Source: Calliopsis andreniformis (taxonomy: Eukaryota; Arthropoda; Insecta; Hymenoptera; Andrenidae). Taken from it: a stretch of DNA of 64,000 bases. Location of the stretch: assembly GCF_051401765.1 (NCBI RefSeq), contig NW_027480422.1:15394001-15458000 (forward strand). Direction: 5' to 3'. The notes under the pieces are model-generated. The model was given only the letters and a program-made list of their open reading frames with translations. It was not told where the DNA came from and searched no databases. The position numbers were made by a program, and so were the translations under genes. Shown piece by piece: positions 41,617 through 55,200 of this stretch (positions within the stretch are counted from its first letter, which is position 1; each line of letters begins with the position of its first letter).

Positions 41617-42634
41617 CTAGGTTACCCGGAAGGTAGAAACGACCAGTATTTTTACACTGTTTGCAGTGACTCCTGTTATACGATGGAAAAACTGTTGCAT
41701 CTTTATTGAATTTTATGCTTCTGGCGTTTACTTCTAAGGCCCTAACTATTCTATCTGGTGTATCAACGCCCTAGAGTGAAGCCTAGGTTGCTCGGAATGT
41801 AAAAATGACCATAACATTCACACTGGTTGAAATTATTCGTTTTATACGATGGAAAAGCTGTTGTATTTAACTTGTATTTTATGATTCTGGCGTTGATTTC
41901 TTAGGCCCTAACTATTCAACCTGGTGGAACAACACCCTAGAGTGAGGCCTAGGTTGCCCGGAACGTAGAAATGACCATCACTTCCATCCTGGTAGCAATC
42001 ATTCGTTTTATACGATGGAAAAACTGTTGTATTTTTATTGCATTTTTGCTTCGAGCACTGACTTATAAGGTCCTAACTATTCAATCTGTTGGAGCAACGC
42101 CCTAGGGTGAAGCCTAGGTTGCCCGGAATGTAGAAGTGACAATAACTTTCACACTGGTTGCAATTATTCATTTTATACGATGGAAAAACTGTTGTATTTA
42201 TATTGTATTTTATGCCGCTGGCGTTCACTTCTTAGGCCCTAACTATTCGATCTGGTGGAACAACACCCTGGGGTGAAGCCTAGGTTGCCCGGAACGTAGA
42301 AATGACCATCACTTTCATCCTGGTAGCAATCATTCGTTTTATACGATGGAAAAACTGTTGTATTTATATTGTATTTTATGCTGCTGGCGTTCACTTCTTA
42401 GGCCCTAGCTATTCGATCTGGTGGAACAACGCCCTGGGGTGAAGCCTAGGTTGCCGGGAACGGAGAAATGACCATAACTTTCACACTGGTTGCTATTTTT
42501 CGTTTTATACAATGGAAAAACTGTTGCATCTTTATTGTATTTTATGCTTCTGTCGTTGACGTCTAAGGCCGTAGCTATTAGATGTGGTGGAGCAATGCAC
42601 TAGAGTGACGCCTAGGTTGCCCGGAACGTGGAAT
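41617..42634 (+). repeat. Terminal segment of the middle domain
   Basis: Monomers here correspond to those at 27.2-27.9, 29.3-30.0 and 35.0-35.7 kb (GAAACGACCAGTATTT followed by GTAAAAATGACC and GACCATCACTTCCATCC), with private changes. The stretch ends abruptly near 42,635, where AACGTGGAATGACC runs into AGAACTTTCACACTG, the start of a different kind of satellite. Confidence 0.8.
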
Positions 42635-44924
42635 GACCAGAACTTTCACACTGTTTGCAATCATTCATTTTATACGATGGAAATACTGTTGTATTTTTAT
42701 TGTATTTTATGCTTCTGGCGTAGACTTCTTAGGCCCTAACTATTCGATCTGGTGGAGCAACGCCCTAGAGTGAAGCCTAGGTTGCCCGGAACGTAGAAAT
42801 GACCATTACCTTCACACTGGTTGCAATTATTCCTGTTATACGATGGAGAAACTGTTGTACTTATGTTGTATTTTATGCTTCTGGCGTAGACTTCTTAGGC
42901 CCTAACTATTCGATCTGGTGGAGCAACGCCCTAGAGTGAAGCCTAGGTTGCCCGGAACGTAAGAATGACCTGTACATTCACACTGGTTGCAATTATTCCA
43001 GTAATACGATGGAAAAACTGTTGTACTTATGTTGTATTTTATGCTTCCTGCGTCGAATTCTAAGTACCTAACTATTCGATCTGGTGGAGCAACGCCCTAA
43101 ACTGAAGCCTAGGTTGCCCGGAACATAGAAATGACCTTTACTTTCACACTGTTTGCAAATATACATCATATACGATCGAAAAGCTGTTGTATTTATATTG
43201 TATTTTATGCTTCTGGCGTTGACTTCTTAGGCCCTAACTATTCGATCTGGTGGAACAACGCCCTAGGGTGAAGCCTAGTTTGGCCGGAACGTAGAAATGA
43301 CCATAACTTTCATACTGGTTGCAATTATTCGTTTTATACGATGGGAAAACTGTTGTATTTATATTGTATTTTATGCTTCTGGCGTTGACTCCTAAGGCCG
43401 TACCTATTCGATGTGGTGGGACAACGACCTAGAGTGAAGCCTAGGCTGCCCGGAACGTAGAAATGGCCATAACTTTCATACTGGTTGCAATTATTCACTT
43501 TATACGATGGAAAAAGTGTTGTACATAAATCGTATTTTATGCTTTGGGCGTTGACTTCTAAGTCCCTAACTTTTCGATCAGGTGGAGCAACGCCCTAGAG
43601 TGAGGCCTAGGTTGCCCGGAACGTAGAAATGACCGATACTTTCACGCTGTTTGCAATTATTCATTTTATACATGGAAAAACTGTTGTATTTATATTGTAT
43701 TCTATGCTTCTGGCGCTGACATCTAAGGTACTAGCTATTAGACCTCTTGGACAACGTCCAAGAGTGAAGCCTATGTTGCCCGGAACGTAGAAATGACCAT
43801 TACTTTCACACTGGTTGCAATTATTCGTTTTGAACAATGGAAAACCTGTTGTATTTTTATTGTATTTGATGCGTCTGGCCTTGTTTTCTAAGCCCCTAAC
43901 TATTCGATCTGGTGGAGCACGCCCTAGAGTGAAAGCTATGTTGCGCTGGATGTAGAAATAGCCATTTCTTTCACACTGTGCGCAATTATTCCTGTTTTAC
44001 GACGGAAAGACTGTTGTATTTATTTTGTATTTGATGCTCCTGGCGTTGGCTTCTAAGGCCCTAACTATTCGATCTGGTGGACCAACGCCCTAGGGTGAAG
44101 TCTAGGTTGCCTGGAACGTAGAAATGACAGTAACTTTCATACTGGTTGCATTTATTCGTTTTATACGATGGAAAAACTGTTGTATTTATATTGTATTTAT
44201 GCTTCTGGCGTTGACTTCTTAGGCCTTAACTATTCTATCTGGTGTAACGACGCCCTAGAGTGAGGCCTAGGTTGCCCGGAACGTAGAAATGACCTTTACT
44301 TTCACACTGTTAGCAAATATACATTTTATACGATGGAAAAACTGTTATACTTATGTTGTATTATATCCTTCTGGCGTTGACTTCTTAGGCCCTAACTATT
44401 CGATCTGGTGGAGCAACGCCCTAGAGTGAAGCCTAGGTTGCCCGGAACGTGGAAATGACCATTACCTTCACACTGCTTGCGATTATTCATTTTATACGAT
44501 GGTAAAACTGTTGTACTTATGTTGTATTTTATTCTTCGGGCGTTGAATTCTAAGTCCCTAGCTATTCGATCTGGTCGAGCAACGCCCTAGAGTGAAGCCT
44601 AGGTTGCCTGGAACGTAGAAATGGCCATTACTTTCACACTGTTTGCAATTATTCATTTTATACAATGGAAAAACTGTTGCATTTTTATTGTATTATATGC
44701 TTCTGGCGTTGAATTCCAAGTCCCTAGCTACATGATCTGGTGGAGCAACGACCTAGAGCGAAGCCTAGGTTGCCCGGAATGTAGAAATGACCATTACTTT
44801 CACACTGGTTGCAATTATTCATTTTATACGATGGAAAAGCTGTTACATTTATATTGTATTTTATGATTCTGTCGTAGACTGCTTGGGCCCTAACTGTTCG
44901 ATCTCGTGGACCAACGCCCTAGAG
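42635..44924 (+). repeat. Heterogeneous monomer domain
   Basis: Monomers are mutually diverged and several carry private indels, for example TTTATACATGG near 43,670 (lost base) and TGTATTTATGC near 44,200. No multi-monomer unit repeats nearby. The ATATACATTATATAC subfamily reappears. Nothing but satellite is found. Confidence 0.78.
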
Positions 44925-46170
44925 TGAAGACTAGGTTGCCCGGAACGTAGAAATGACCATTACATTCACACTGTTTGCAAATATACATTGTATACGATGG
45001 AAAAGCTGTGGTATATATATTGTATTTAATGCTTCTGGCGTCGACTAATTAGGCCCTGACTACTTGATCTGGTGGAGCACCGCCCTAGAGTGAAGCCTAG
45101 GTTGCCCGGTACGTAGAAAAGATCATTACATTCACACTGGTTGCAATTATTCCTGTTTTGCGATGGAAAATCTGTTGCATCTTTACTGTATTTTATGCTT
45201 CGGTCGCTGACTTCTAAGGCCCTAACTGTTCGATCTGGAGGAGCAACGCCCTAGAGTGAAGCCTAGGTTGCACGGAACGTAGAAATGACCATACCTTTCA
45301 CACTCGAGCAATTATTCGTTTTAGACTATGGAAACACTATTGTATTTATTTTGTATTTTATGCTTCTGGCGTCGACTAATGAGGCCCTAACTATTTGATC
45401 TGGTGGAGCACCGCCCTAGAGTGAAGCCTAGGTTGCCCGGTACGTAGAAAAGACCATTACCTTCACAATGGTTGCAATAATTCCTCTTATACGATGGAAA
45501 AACTGTTGTATTTTTATTGTATTTTATGCTTCTGGCGTTGACTTCCAAGTCCCTAGCTATTCGATCTGGTAGATCAACGCCCTAGAGCGAAACCTAGGTT
45601 GCCCGGAACGAAGAAATGACCTGTACTTTCACATTGGTTGCAATTATTCCTGTTATACGATGGAAAAACTGTTGCGTTTTTATTGTATTTTATGCTTCTG
45701 GCGTTAAATTCTAAGTCCCGAACTATTTGACCTGGTGGAGCAACGCCCTAGTGTTAAGCCTAGGTTGCCCGGAACGTAGAAACGACCATAACTTTCACAC
45801 TGGTTGCTACTATTCGATTTATACAATTTAAAAACTGTTACATTTATTTTGTATTTTATGCTTTGGGCGTTGACTTCTAAGTCCCTAACTATTCGATCAG
45901 GTGGAGCAACGCCCTAGAGTGAAGCCTAGGTTGCCCGGAACGTAGAAACGACCGATACTTTCACACTGTTTGCAAATATACATTATATACGATGGAAAAG
46001 CTGTTGTATTTATTTGTATTTTATGCTTCTGGCGTTGACTTCCTAGGTCCTAACTATTTGATCTGGTGGAGCACCGCCCTGTAGTGAAGCCTAGGCTGCC
46101 CGGAACGTAGAAATGACCGTTACTTCCACACTGTTTGCAAATATACATTATATACGATGGAAAAGCTGTT
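44925..46170 (+). repeat. 8-monomer unit at 1,325 bp offset, copy 1
   Basis: Matches 46,250-47,495 at a constant offset of 1,325 bp. GACCATTACATTC lies at 44,955 and 46,280, ACCGATACTT at 45,951 and 47,276, and GTAGTGAAGCCTAGGC at 46,081 and 47,406. Unusual shared deletions, such as CACACTCGAGCAATT / CACACTCCAGCAATT, confirm common descent. A moderate number of substitutions separates the copies. Confidence 0.85.
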
Positions 46171-46249
46171 GTATTTATTTGTATTTTATGCTTCTGGCGT
46201 TGACTTCCTAGGTCCTAACTATTTGATCTGGTGGAGCACCGCCCTGTAG

Positions 46250-47495
46250 TGAAGACTAGGTTGCCCGGAACGTAGAAATGACCATTACATTCACACTGTT
46301 TGCAAATATACATTGTATACGATGGAAAAGCTGTAGTATATATATTGTATTTAATGCTTCTGGCGTCGACTAATTAGGCCCTGACTATTTGATCTGGTGG
46401 AGCACCGCCCTAGAGTGAAGCCTAGGTTGCCCGGTACGTAGAAAAGATCATTACATTCACACTGGTTGCAATTATTCCTGTTTTGCGATGGAAAATCTGT
46501 TGCATCTTTACTGTATTTTATGCTTCGGTCGCTGACTTCTAAGGCCCTAACTGTTCGATCTGGAGGAGCAACGCCCTAGAGTGAAGCCCAGGTTGCACGG
46601 AACGTAGAAATGACCATACATTTCACACTCCAGCAATTATTCGTTTTAGACTATGGAACCACTATTGTATTTATTTTGTATTTTATGCTTCTGGCGTCGA
46701 CTAATTAGGCCCTAACTATTTGATCTGGTGGAGCACCGCCCTAGAGTGAAGCCTAGGTTGCCCGGTACGTAGAAAAGACCATTACCTTCACAATGGTTGC
46801 AATAATTCCTCTTATACGATGGAAAAACTGTTGTATTTTTATTGTATTTTATGCTTCTGGCGTTGACTTCCAAGTCCCTAGCTATTCGATCTGGTAGAAC
46901 AACGCCCTAGAGCGAAACCTAGGTTGCCCGGAACGTAGAAATGACCTGTACTTTCACATTGGTTGCAATTATTCCTGTTATACGATGGAAAAACTGTTGC
47001 GTTTTTATTGTATTTTATGCTTCTGGCGTTAAATTCTAAGTCCCGAACTATTTGACCTGGTGGAGCAACGCCCTAGTGTTAAGCCTAGGTTGCCCGGAAC
47101 GTAGAAACGACCATAACTTTCACACTGGTTGCAACTATTCGATTTATACAATTTAAAAACTGTTACATTTATTTTGTATTTTATGCTTTGTGCGTTGACT
47201 TCTAAGTCCCTAACTATTCGATCAGGTGGAGCAACGCCCTAGAGTGAAGCCTAGGTTGCCCGGAACGTAGAAACGACCGATACTTTCACACTGTTTGCAA
47301 ATATACATTATATACGATGGAAAAGCTGTTGTATTTATTTGTATTTTATGCTTCTGGCGATAACTTCCTAGGTCCTAACTATTTGATCTGGTGGAGCACC
47401 GCCCTGTAGTGAAGCCTAGGCTGCCCGGAACGTAGAAATGACCGTTACTTTCACACTGTTTGCAAATATACATTATATACGATGGAAAAGCTCTT
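46250..47495 (+). repeat. 8-monomer unit at 1,325 bp offset, copy 2
   Basis: Partner of 44,925-46,170. The two monomers at the join (about 45,950-46,255) are very similar to each other, including the short form TGTATTTATTTGTATTT, which may have aided the misaligned exchange. Confidence 0.85.
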
Positions 47496-49068
47496 GTATT
47501 TTATTGTATTTTATGCTTCTGGCGTTGACTTCTTAGGCCCTAACTATTTGATCTGGTGGAGCACCGCCCTGTAGTGAAGCCTAGGTTGCCCGGAACGTAG
47601 AACAGACCATTACCTTCACACTGGTTGCAATTATTCCTTTTATACGATGGAAAAACTCTTGTATTTTTACTGTACCTTATGCTACTGGCGTTGACCTCTT
47701 AGGCCCTAACTATATGATCTGGTGGGGCACCGCCCTGTAGTGAAGCCTAGGTTGCCCGGAACGTAGAAAAGACCAATACCTTCACACTGGTTGCAATTAT
47801 TCCTGTTATACGATGAAAAAAATGTTGTATTTTTATTGTATTTTAAGCTTCAGGCGTTGACTTCTAAGGCCCTAACTATTCGATGTGGTGGAGCAACGCC
47901 CTAGAGCAAAACCTAGGTTGCCCGGAACGCCGAAATGACCATTACCTTCACGCTTGTTGCAATTACTCCTGTTATACGATTGACAAACTGTTGGATTTTG
48001 ATTGTACTTTGTGCTTCTGGCGTTGACTTCTAAGGCCCTATGTATTCGATCTGGTGGAGCAATGCCTCAGAGTTAAGTCCAGGATGCCCGGGACGTTCAA
48101 ATGGTCATTACTTTCACACTGGTTGAAATTATTAGTTTTATACGATGGAAAAACTGTTGTATTTATATTGTATTTTATGTTTCTGGCGTTGACTTCTAAG
48201 GCCGCAGCTATTCGATGTGGTGGAACAACGCCCTAGAGTGAAGCCTCGGTTGCCCGGAACGTAGAAATGACCATTACTTTCACACAGGTTGCAATTATTC
48301 GTTTTATACGATGGAAAAACTGTTGCATTTATTTTGTACTTGGTGCTTCTGGCGTTGACTTCTTAAGCCCTAACTATTGCATGTGGTGGACCAACGCCCT
48401 AGGGTGAAGAACAGGTTGCTGGGAACGTAGAAATGACCATATCTTTCAAACTGGTTGCAATTATGCCAGTTATACGATGGTAAAACTGTTGTATTTTTAT
48501 TGTATGTTATGCGTCTGGAGTTGTTTTCTAAGGCCCCAACTATTCGACCTGGTGGAGCAACGCCCTAGAGTGAAGTCTAGGTTGCACGGAAGGTAGAAAT
48601 GCCCATTTCTTTCACACTGGTTGCAATTATTCGTTTTATACGATGGAAAAACTGTTGTATTTATTTTGCATTTTATGCTTCTGGCGTTGACTTCTTAGGC
48701 CCTAACTATTCGATCTGGTGGAGCAACGCCATAGAGAGAAGCCTAGATTTCCGGAACGTAGAAATGACCATTACCTTCAGGCATGTTGCAATTGTTCCTG
48801 TTATACGATGAAAGAACTGTTGTATTTTTATTGTGTTTTATGCGTCTGGAGTTGTTTTCGAAGTTCCTAACTATTCGACCTGGTGGAGCAACGCCCTAGA
48901 GTGAAGCCTAGGTTGCACGGTACGTAGAAATGCCCATTACTTTCACACTGGTTGTAATTATTCTTGTTATACGATGGAATAACCGTTGTATTTATATTTT
49001 ATTTTATGCTTCTTGCGTTTACTTCTCAGGACCTAGCTATTCGATCTGGTGGTGCAACGCCCTAGAGT
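47496..49068 (+). repeat. Diverged monomers, partly matching 50.07-50.5 kb
   Basis: The first part has no close partner. The stretch 48,250-48,690 matches 50,073-50,513 at offset 1,823 bp (11 monomers): the GACCATTACTTTC start is at 48,269 and 50,092, and GCATTTATTTTGTACTTGG is found in both. No gene is seen. Confidence 0.75.
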
Positions 49069-50085
49069 GAAGCCTAGGTTGCCCGGGACGTAGAAATGAC
49101 CATCACCTTCAGTCTGGTTGCAATTATTCCTGCTATACGATGGAAAAACTGTTGTATTTATATTATATTTTATGCTTCAGGCGTTGACTTCTAAGGCCGT
49201 AGCTATTCAATGTGGTGGAGCAACGCCCTAGAGTGAAGCCTAGGTTGCCCGGAACGTAGAAATGACCACTACTTCCACACTGTTTGCAATTATTCATATT
49301 ATACAGTGGAAAAACTGTTGTATTTTATTATATTTTATGCTTCTGACGTTGACTTCTAAGTCCCTTGCTATTCGATCTGGTGGAGCAACGCCCTTGAGCG
49401 AAGCCTAGGTTGTCCGGAACGTAGAAATGACCATCACTTTCACACTGGCTGCAATTATTCCTGTTATACGATGGAAAAACTGTTGTATCTATTTTGTATT
49501 TTATGCTTCTGGCGCTGACTTCTTAGGTCCTAACTATTGGATCTGGTGGAGCAACGCCCTTGAGCGAAGCCCAGGATGCCCGGAACGTAGAAATGACCAT
49601 AACTTTCTTACTGATTGCAATTATTCATATTATACAATGGAAAATCTGTTGTATTTATATTGTATTTTAACCTTCTGGCGTTGACTTCTAAGGCCGTAGC
49701 TATTCGATGTGGTGCAGCGACGCCCTGGAGTGAAGCCTAGGTTGCCCTGATCGTTGAAATGACCATATCTTTCACACTGGTTGCAATTATTCCTGTTATA
49801 CGATGGAAAAACTGTTGTATCTCTATTGTGTTTTATGCTTCTGGCGTTGACTTCTTAGGCCCTAACTATCCGATCTGGTGGAGCAACGCCATAGAGAGAA
49901 GCCTAGATTTCCGGAACGTAGAAATGACCATTACCTTCCGGCATGTTGCAATTGTTCCTGTTATACGATGAAAGAACTGTTGTATTTTTATTGTGTTTTA
50001 TGCGTCTGGAGTTGTTTTCGAAGTCCCTAACTATTCGACCTGGTGGAGCAACGCCCTAGAGTGAAGCCTAGGTTGCACGGAACGT
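49069..50085 (+). repeat. 6-monomer block duplicated at offset 2,984 bp
   Basis: Matches 52,053-53,069 at a constant offset of 2,984 bp (18 monomers); CCCGGGACGTAG is at 49,082 and 52,066. It contains the monomers that recur in each 6,137 bp unit, so it is probably an older copy outside that unit. After about 50,085 the two sides diverge (GACCATTAC versus GCCCATTAC). Confidence 0.83.
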
Positions 50086-51400
50086 AGAAATGACCATTAC
50101 TTTCACACTGGTTGCAATTATTCGTTTTATACGATGGAAAAACTGTTGCATTTATTTTGTACTTGGTGCTTCTGGCGTTGACTTCTTAAGCCCTAACTGT
50201 TGCATGTGGTGGACCAACGCCCTAGGGTGAAGACCAGGTTGCCGGGAACGTAGAAATGACCATATCTTTCAAACTGGTTGCAATTATGCCAGTTATACCA
50301 TGGTAAAACTGTTGTATTTTTATTGTATGTTATGCGTCTGGAGTTGTTTTCTAAGGCCCCAACTATTCGACCTGGTGGAGCAACGCCCTAGAGTGAAGTC
50401 TAGGTTGCACGGAAGGTAGAAATACCCATTTCTTTCACACTGGTTGCAATTATTCGTTTTATACGATGGAAAAACTGTTGTATTTATTTTGTATTTTATG
50501 CTTCTGGCATTGACTTCCATGGCCCTAACTATTCGATGTGGTGGAGCAACGCCCTAGAGTGAAGCCTAGCTTGCCCGGAACGTAGAAATGACCATACGTT
50601 TCACACTGGTTGCAATTATGACTGTTATACGATGGTAAAACTGTTGTATTTTTATTGTATTGTATGCGACTGGAGTTGTTTTCTAAGGCCCCAACTATTC
50701 GACCTGGTCGAGCAACGCCCTAGAGTGATGTCTAGTTGCACGCAACGTAGAAATACCCATTTCTTTCACACTGGTTGTAATTATTCCTGTTATACGATGG
50801 AATAACTGCTCTATTTTTGTTTTATTTTATGCTTCTGGCGTTGCCTTCTAAGGCCCTAGCTATTCGATCTGTTGGAGCAACGCCCTAGGGTGAAGCCTAG
50901 GTTGCCCGGAACGTAGAAATGACCATCACATTCACTCTGGCTGCAATTATTCCTGTTATAAGTTGGAAAAGCTGTTGTACCTTTATTGTATTTTACGCTT
51001 CTATCGTTGACTTCTTAGGCCCTAACTATTGGATCTAGTGGACCAACGCCCTAGAGTGAACCCTAGGTTGCCCAGAACGTGGAAATGATCATCACGTTCA
51101 CATTTGTTGCAATTATTCCCGTTATACGATGGAAAAACTGTTGTATTTATATTGTTTTTTATGCTTCTGGTGTAGACTTCTTTGGCCCTAGCTATTCGAT
51201 CTGGAGGAACAACGCCCTAGAGTGAAGCCTAGGATGCCCGGAACGTAGAAATGACCATCACTTTCACACTGGTTGCAATTATTCTTGTTATACAATGGAA
51301 AAACTGTTGTATTTATTTTGTATTTTATGCCTCTGGCGTTGACTCCTAAGGCCGTAGCTATTCGATGTGGTGGAGCAACGCACTAGAGTGAAGCCTAGGT
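50086..51400 (+). repeat. Heterogeneous monomers
   Basis: About eight monomers, the first few partnered with 48.25-48.69 kb. The rest are diverged from one another. One lacks several bases near 50,725 (GATGTCTAGTTGCACGC). Nothing other than satellite is visible. Confidence 0.73.
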
Positions 51401-52211
51401 TGCCCGGAACGTAGAAATGACCATGTCTTTCACACTGGTTGCAATTATTCCTGTTATACGACGGAAAAACTGTTGTATTTCTATTGTATTTTATGTTTCT
51501 GGCGTTGACTTCTTAGGCCCTAACTATTTGATCTGGTGGAGCAACGCCCTAGAGAGAAGCCTAGATTGCCCGGAAAGTAGAAATGACCATAACCATCAGA
51601 CTGGTTGCAATTATTCGTTTTGTACGATGGAAAGACTGTTGTATTTATATTGTATGTTATAGTTATGGCGTTGTCTTCTAGGGCCGTAGCTATTCGATGT
51701 GGTTGAGCAACGTCCTAGAGTGAAGCCTAGGTTGCCCGGAACGTAGAAATGACCACAGCTATCATACTGGTTGCAATTATTCGTTTTATACGATGGAAAA
51801 ACTGTTGTATTTATTTTGTATTTGGTGCTCCTGGCTTTGACTTCTTAGGCCCTAGCTATTCAATCTGGTGGACCAACGCCCTAGAGTGAAGCCTAGGTTG
51901 CCCGGAACGTAGAAATGACCATAAATGCATACTGGTTGCAATTATTCGTTTTATACGATGGAAAAACCGTTGTATTTTTATTTTATTTTACGCTCCTAGC
52001 GTTGACTTCTAAGTCCCTAGCTATTCGATCTGGTGGAGCAACGCCCTAGAGTGAAGCCTAGGTTGCCCGGGACGTAGAAATGACCATCACCTTCACTCTG
52101 GTTGCAATTATTCCTGCTATACGATGGAAAAACTGTTGTATTTATATTATATTTTATGCTTCAGGCGTTGACTTCTAAGGCCGTAGCTATTCAATGTGGT
52201 GGAGCAACGCC
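51401..52211 (+). repeat. Monomers with partners at 56.4-57.0 and 62.5-63.2 kb
   Basis: From about 51,420 to 51,740 the match to 56,397-56,717 is at offset 4,977 bp (30 monomers). From 51,917 to 52,211 and beyond it is at 4,811 bp (29 monomers). The step of 166 bp is the monomer at about 51,747-51,912 (GACCACAGCTATCATAC), present here and missing from both downstream copies. Confidence 0.85.
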
Positions 52212-55200
52212 CTAGAGTGAAGCCTAGGTTGCCCGGAACGTAGAAATGACCACTACTTCCACACTGTTTGCAATTATTCATATTATACAGTGGAAAAACT
52301 GTTGTATTTTATTATATTTTATGCTTCTGACGTTGACTTCTAAGTCCCTTGCTATTCGATCTGGTGGAGCAACGCCCTTGAGCGAAGCCTAGGTTGTCCG
52401 GAACGTAGAAATGACCATCACTTTCACACTGGCTGCAATTATTCCTGTTATACGATGGAAAAACTGTTGTATCTATTTTGTATTTTATGCTTCTGGCGCT
52501 GACTTCTTAGGTCCTAACTATTGGATCTGGTGGAGCAACGCCCTTGTGCGAAGCCCAGGATGCCCGGAACGTAGAAATGACCATAACTTTCTTACTGATT
52601 GCAATTCTTCGTATTATACAATGGAAAATCTGTTGTATTTATATTGTATTTTAACCTTCTGGCGTTGACTTCTAAGGCCGTAGCTATTCGATGTGGTGCA
52701 GCGACGCCCTGGAGTGAAGCCTAGGTTGCCGTGATCGTTGAAATGACCATATCTTTCACACTGGTTGCAATTATTCCTGTTATACGATGGAAAAACTGTT
52801 GTATCTCTATTGTGTTTTATGCTTCTGGCGTTGACTTCTTAGGCCCTAACTATTCGGTCTGGTGGAGCAACGCCATAGAGAGAAGCCTAGATTTCCGGAA
52901 CGTAGAAATGACCATTACCTTCAGGCATGTTGCAATTGTTCCTGTTATACGATGAAAGAACTGTTGTATTTGTATTGTGTTTTATGCGTCTGGAGTTGTT
53001 TTCGAAGTCCCTAACTATTCGACCTGGTGGAGCAACGCCCTAGAGTGAAGCCTAGGTTGCACGGAACGTAGAAATGCCCATTACTTTCACACTGGTTGTA
53101 ATTATTCCTGTTATACGATGGAATAACTGTTGTATTTATATTTTATTTTATGCTTCTGCTGTAGACTTCTTAGGCCCTAGCTATTCGATCTGGTGGAACA
53201 ACGCCCTAGAGTGAAGCCTAGGTTTCCCGGAACGTAGAAATGACCATCACTTTCACACTGGTTGCAATTATTCCTGTTATACAATGGAAAAGCTGTTGTA
53301 TTTATATTGTATTTTATGCTTCTGGTGTAGACTTCTTTGGCCCTAGCTATTCGATCTGGAGGAACAACGCCCTAGAGTGAAGCCTAGGTTGCCCGGAACG
53401 TAGAAATGACCATCACTTTCACACTGGTTGCAATTAATCTTGTTACACAATGGAAAAACTGGTGTATTTATTTTGTATTTTATGCCTCTGGCGTTGACTC
53501 CTAAGGCCGTAGCTATTCGATGTGGTGGAGCAACGCACTAGAGTGAAGCCTAGGTTGCCCGGAACGTAGAAATGACCATTACCTTCAGGCATGTTGCAAT
53601 TGTTCCTGTTATACGATGAAAGAACTGTTGTATTTTTATTGTGTTTTATGCGTCTGGAGTTGTTTTCGAAGTCCCTAACTATTCGACCTGGTGGAGCAAC
53701 GCCCTAGAGTGAAGCCTAGGTTGCACGGAACGTAGAAATGCCCATTACTTTCACACTGGTTGTAATTATTCCTGTTATACGATGGAATAACTGTTGTATT
53801 TATATTTTATTTTATGCTTCTTGCGTTGACTTCTCAGGACCTAGCTATTCGATCTGGTGGTGCAACTCTCTAGAGTGAAGCCTAGGTTGCCCGGAACTTA
53901 GAAGTGGCCATCACCTTCACTCTGGTTGCTATTATTCCTGTTATACGGTGGAAAAACTGATGTATTTTTATTGTATTTTATGCTTCGGGCGTTGACTTCT
54001 AAGGGCGTAGCTATTCGATCTGGTAGTGCAACGCCCTAGAGTTAAGTCTAGGATGCCCGGAACGTAGAAATGGCCATTGCTTTCGCACTGGTTGCACTTA
54101 TTCGTTTGATACGATGGAAAAGCTGTTGTACATATATCGTATTTTATGCTTCTGGCGTTGACTTCTTAGGACCTAACTATTCGACCTGGTGGAGCAACGC
54201 CCTAGGGTGAAGCTCAGGTTGCCCGGAACGTAGAAATGACCATCACTTTCACACTGGTTGCAATTATTCCTGTTATACAATGGAAAAACTGTTGTATTTA
54301 TATTGTATTTTATGCTTCTGGTGTAGACTTCTTTGGCCCTAGCTATTCGATCTGGAGGAACAACGCCCTAGAGTGAAGCCTAGGTTGCCCGGAACGTAGA
54401 AATGACCATCACTTTCACACTGGTTGCAATTATTCTTGTTATACAATGGAAAAACTGTTGTATTTATTTTGTATTTTATGCCTCTGGCGTTGACTCCTAA
54501 GGCCGTAGCCATTCGATGTGGTGGAGCAACGCACTAGAGTGAAGCCTAGGTTGCCCGGAACGTAGAAATGACCATTACCTTGAGGCATGTTGCAATTGTT
54601 CCTGTTATACGATGAAAGAACTGTTGTATTTTTATTGTGTTTTATGCGTCTGGAGTTGTTTTCGAAGTCCCTAACTATTCGACCTGGTGGAGCAACGCCC
54701 TAGAGTGAAGCCTAGGTTGCACGGAACGTAGAAATGCCCATTACTTTCACACTGGTTGTAATTATTCCTGTTATACGATGGAATAACTGTTGTATTTATA
54801 TTTTATTTTATGCTTCTTGCGTTGACTTCTCAGGACCTAGCTATTCGATCTGGTGGTGCAACTCTCTAGAGTGAAGCCTAGGTTGCCCGGAACTTAGAAG
54901 TGGCCATCACCTTCACTCTGGTTGCTATTATTCCTGTTATACGGTGGAAAAACTGATGTATTTTTATTGTATTTTATGCTTCGGGCGTTGACTTCTAAGG
55001 CCGTAGCTATTCGATCTGGTAGTGCAACTCCCTAGAGTTAAGTCTAGGATGCCCGGAACGTAGAAATGGCCATTGCTTTCGCACTGGTTGCACTTCTTCG
55101 TTTGATACGATGGAAAAGCTGTTGTACATATATCGTATTTTATGCTTCTGGCGTTGACTTCTTAGGACCTAACTATTCGACCTGGTGGAGCAACGCCCTA

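Noticed and set aside
49427..49684. Recurrent 85-codon plus-strand open frames (also near 1,663, 2,660, 20,238, 25,550, 52,411, 57,222, 58,548, 63,359)
   Set aside because: They all start at the same ATG near base 4 of a monomer and read through one and a half repeats. Because 166 is not a multiple of 3, the frame shifts at the next monomer. They persist only where CTTCTTAGG replaces CTTCTAAGG and removes a stop. They recur because the DNA is duplicated, not because the protein is conserved.
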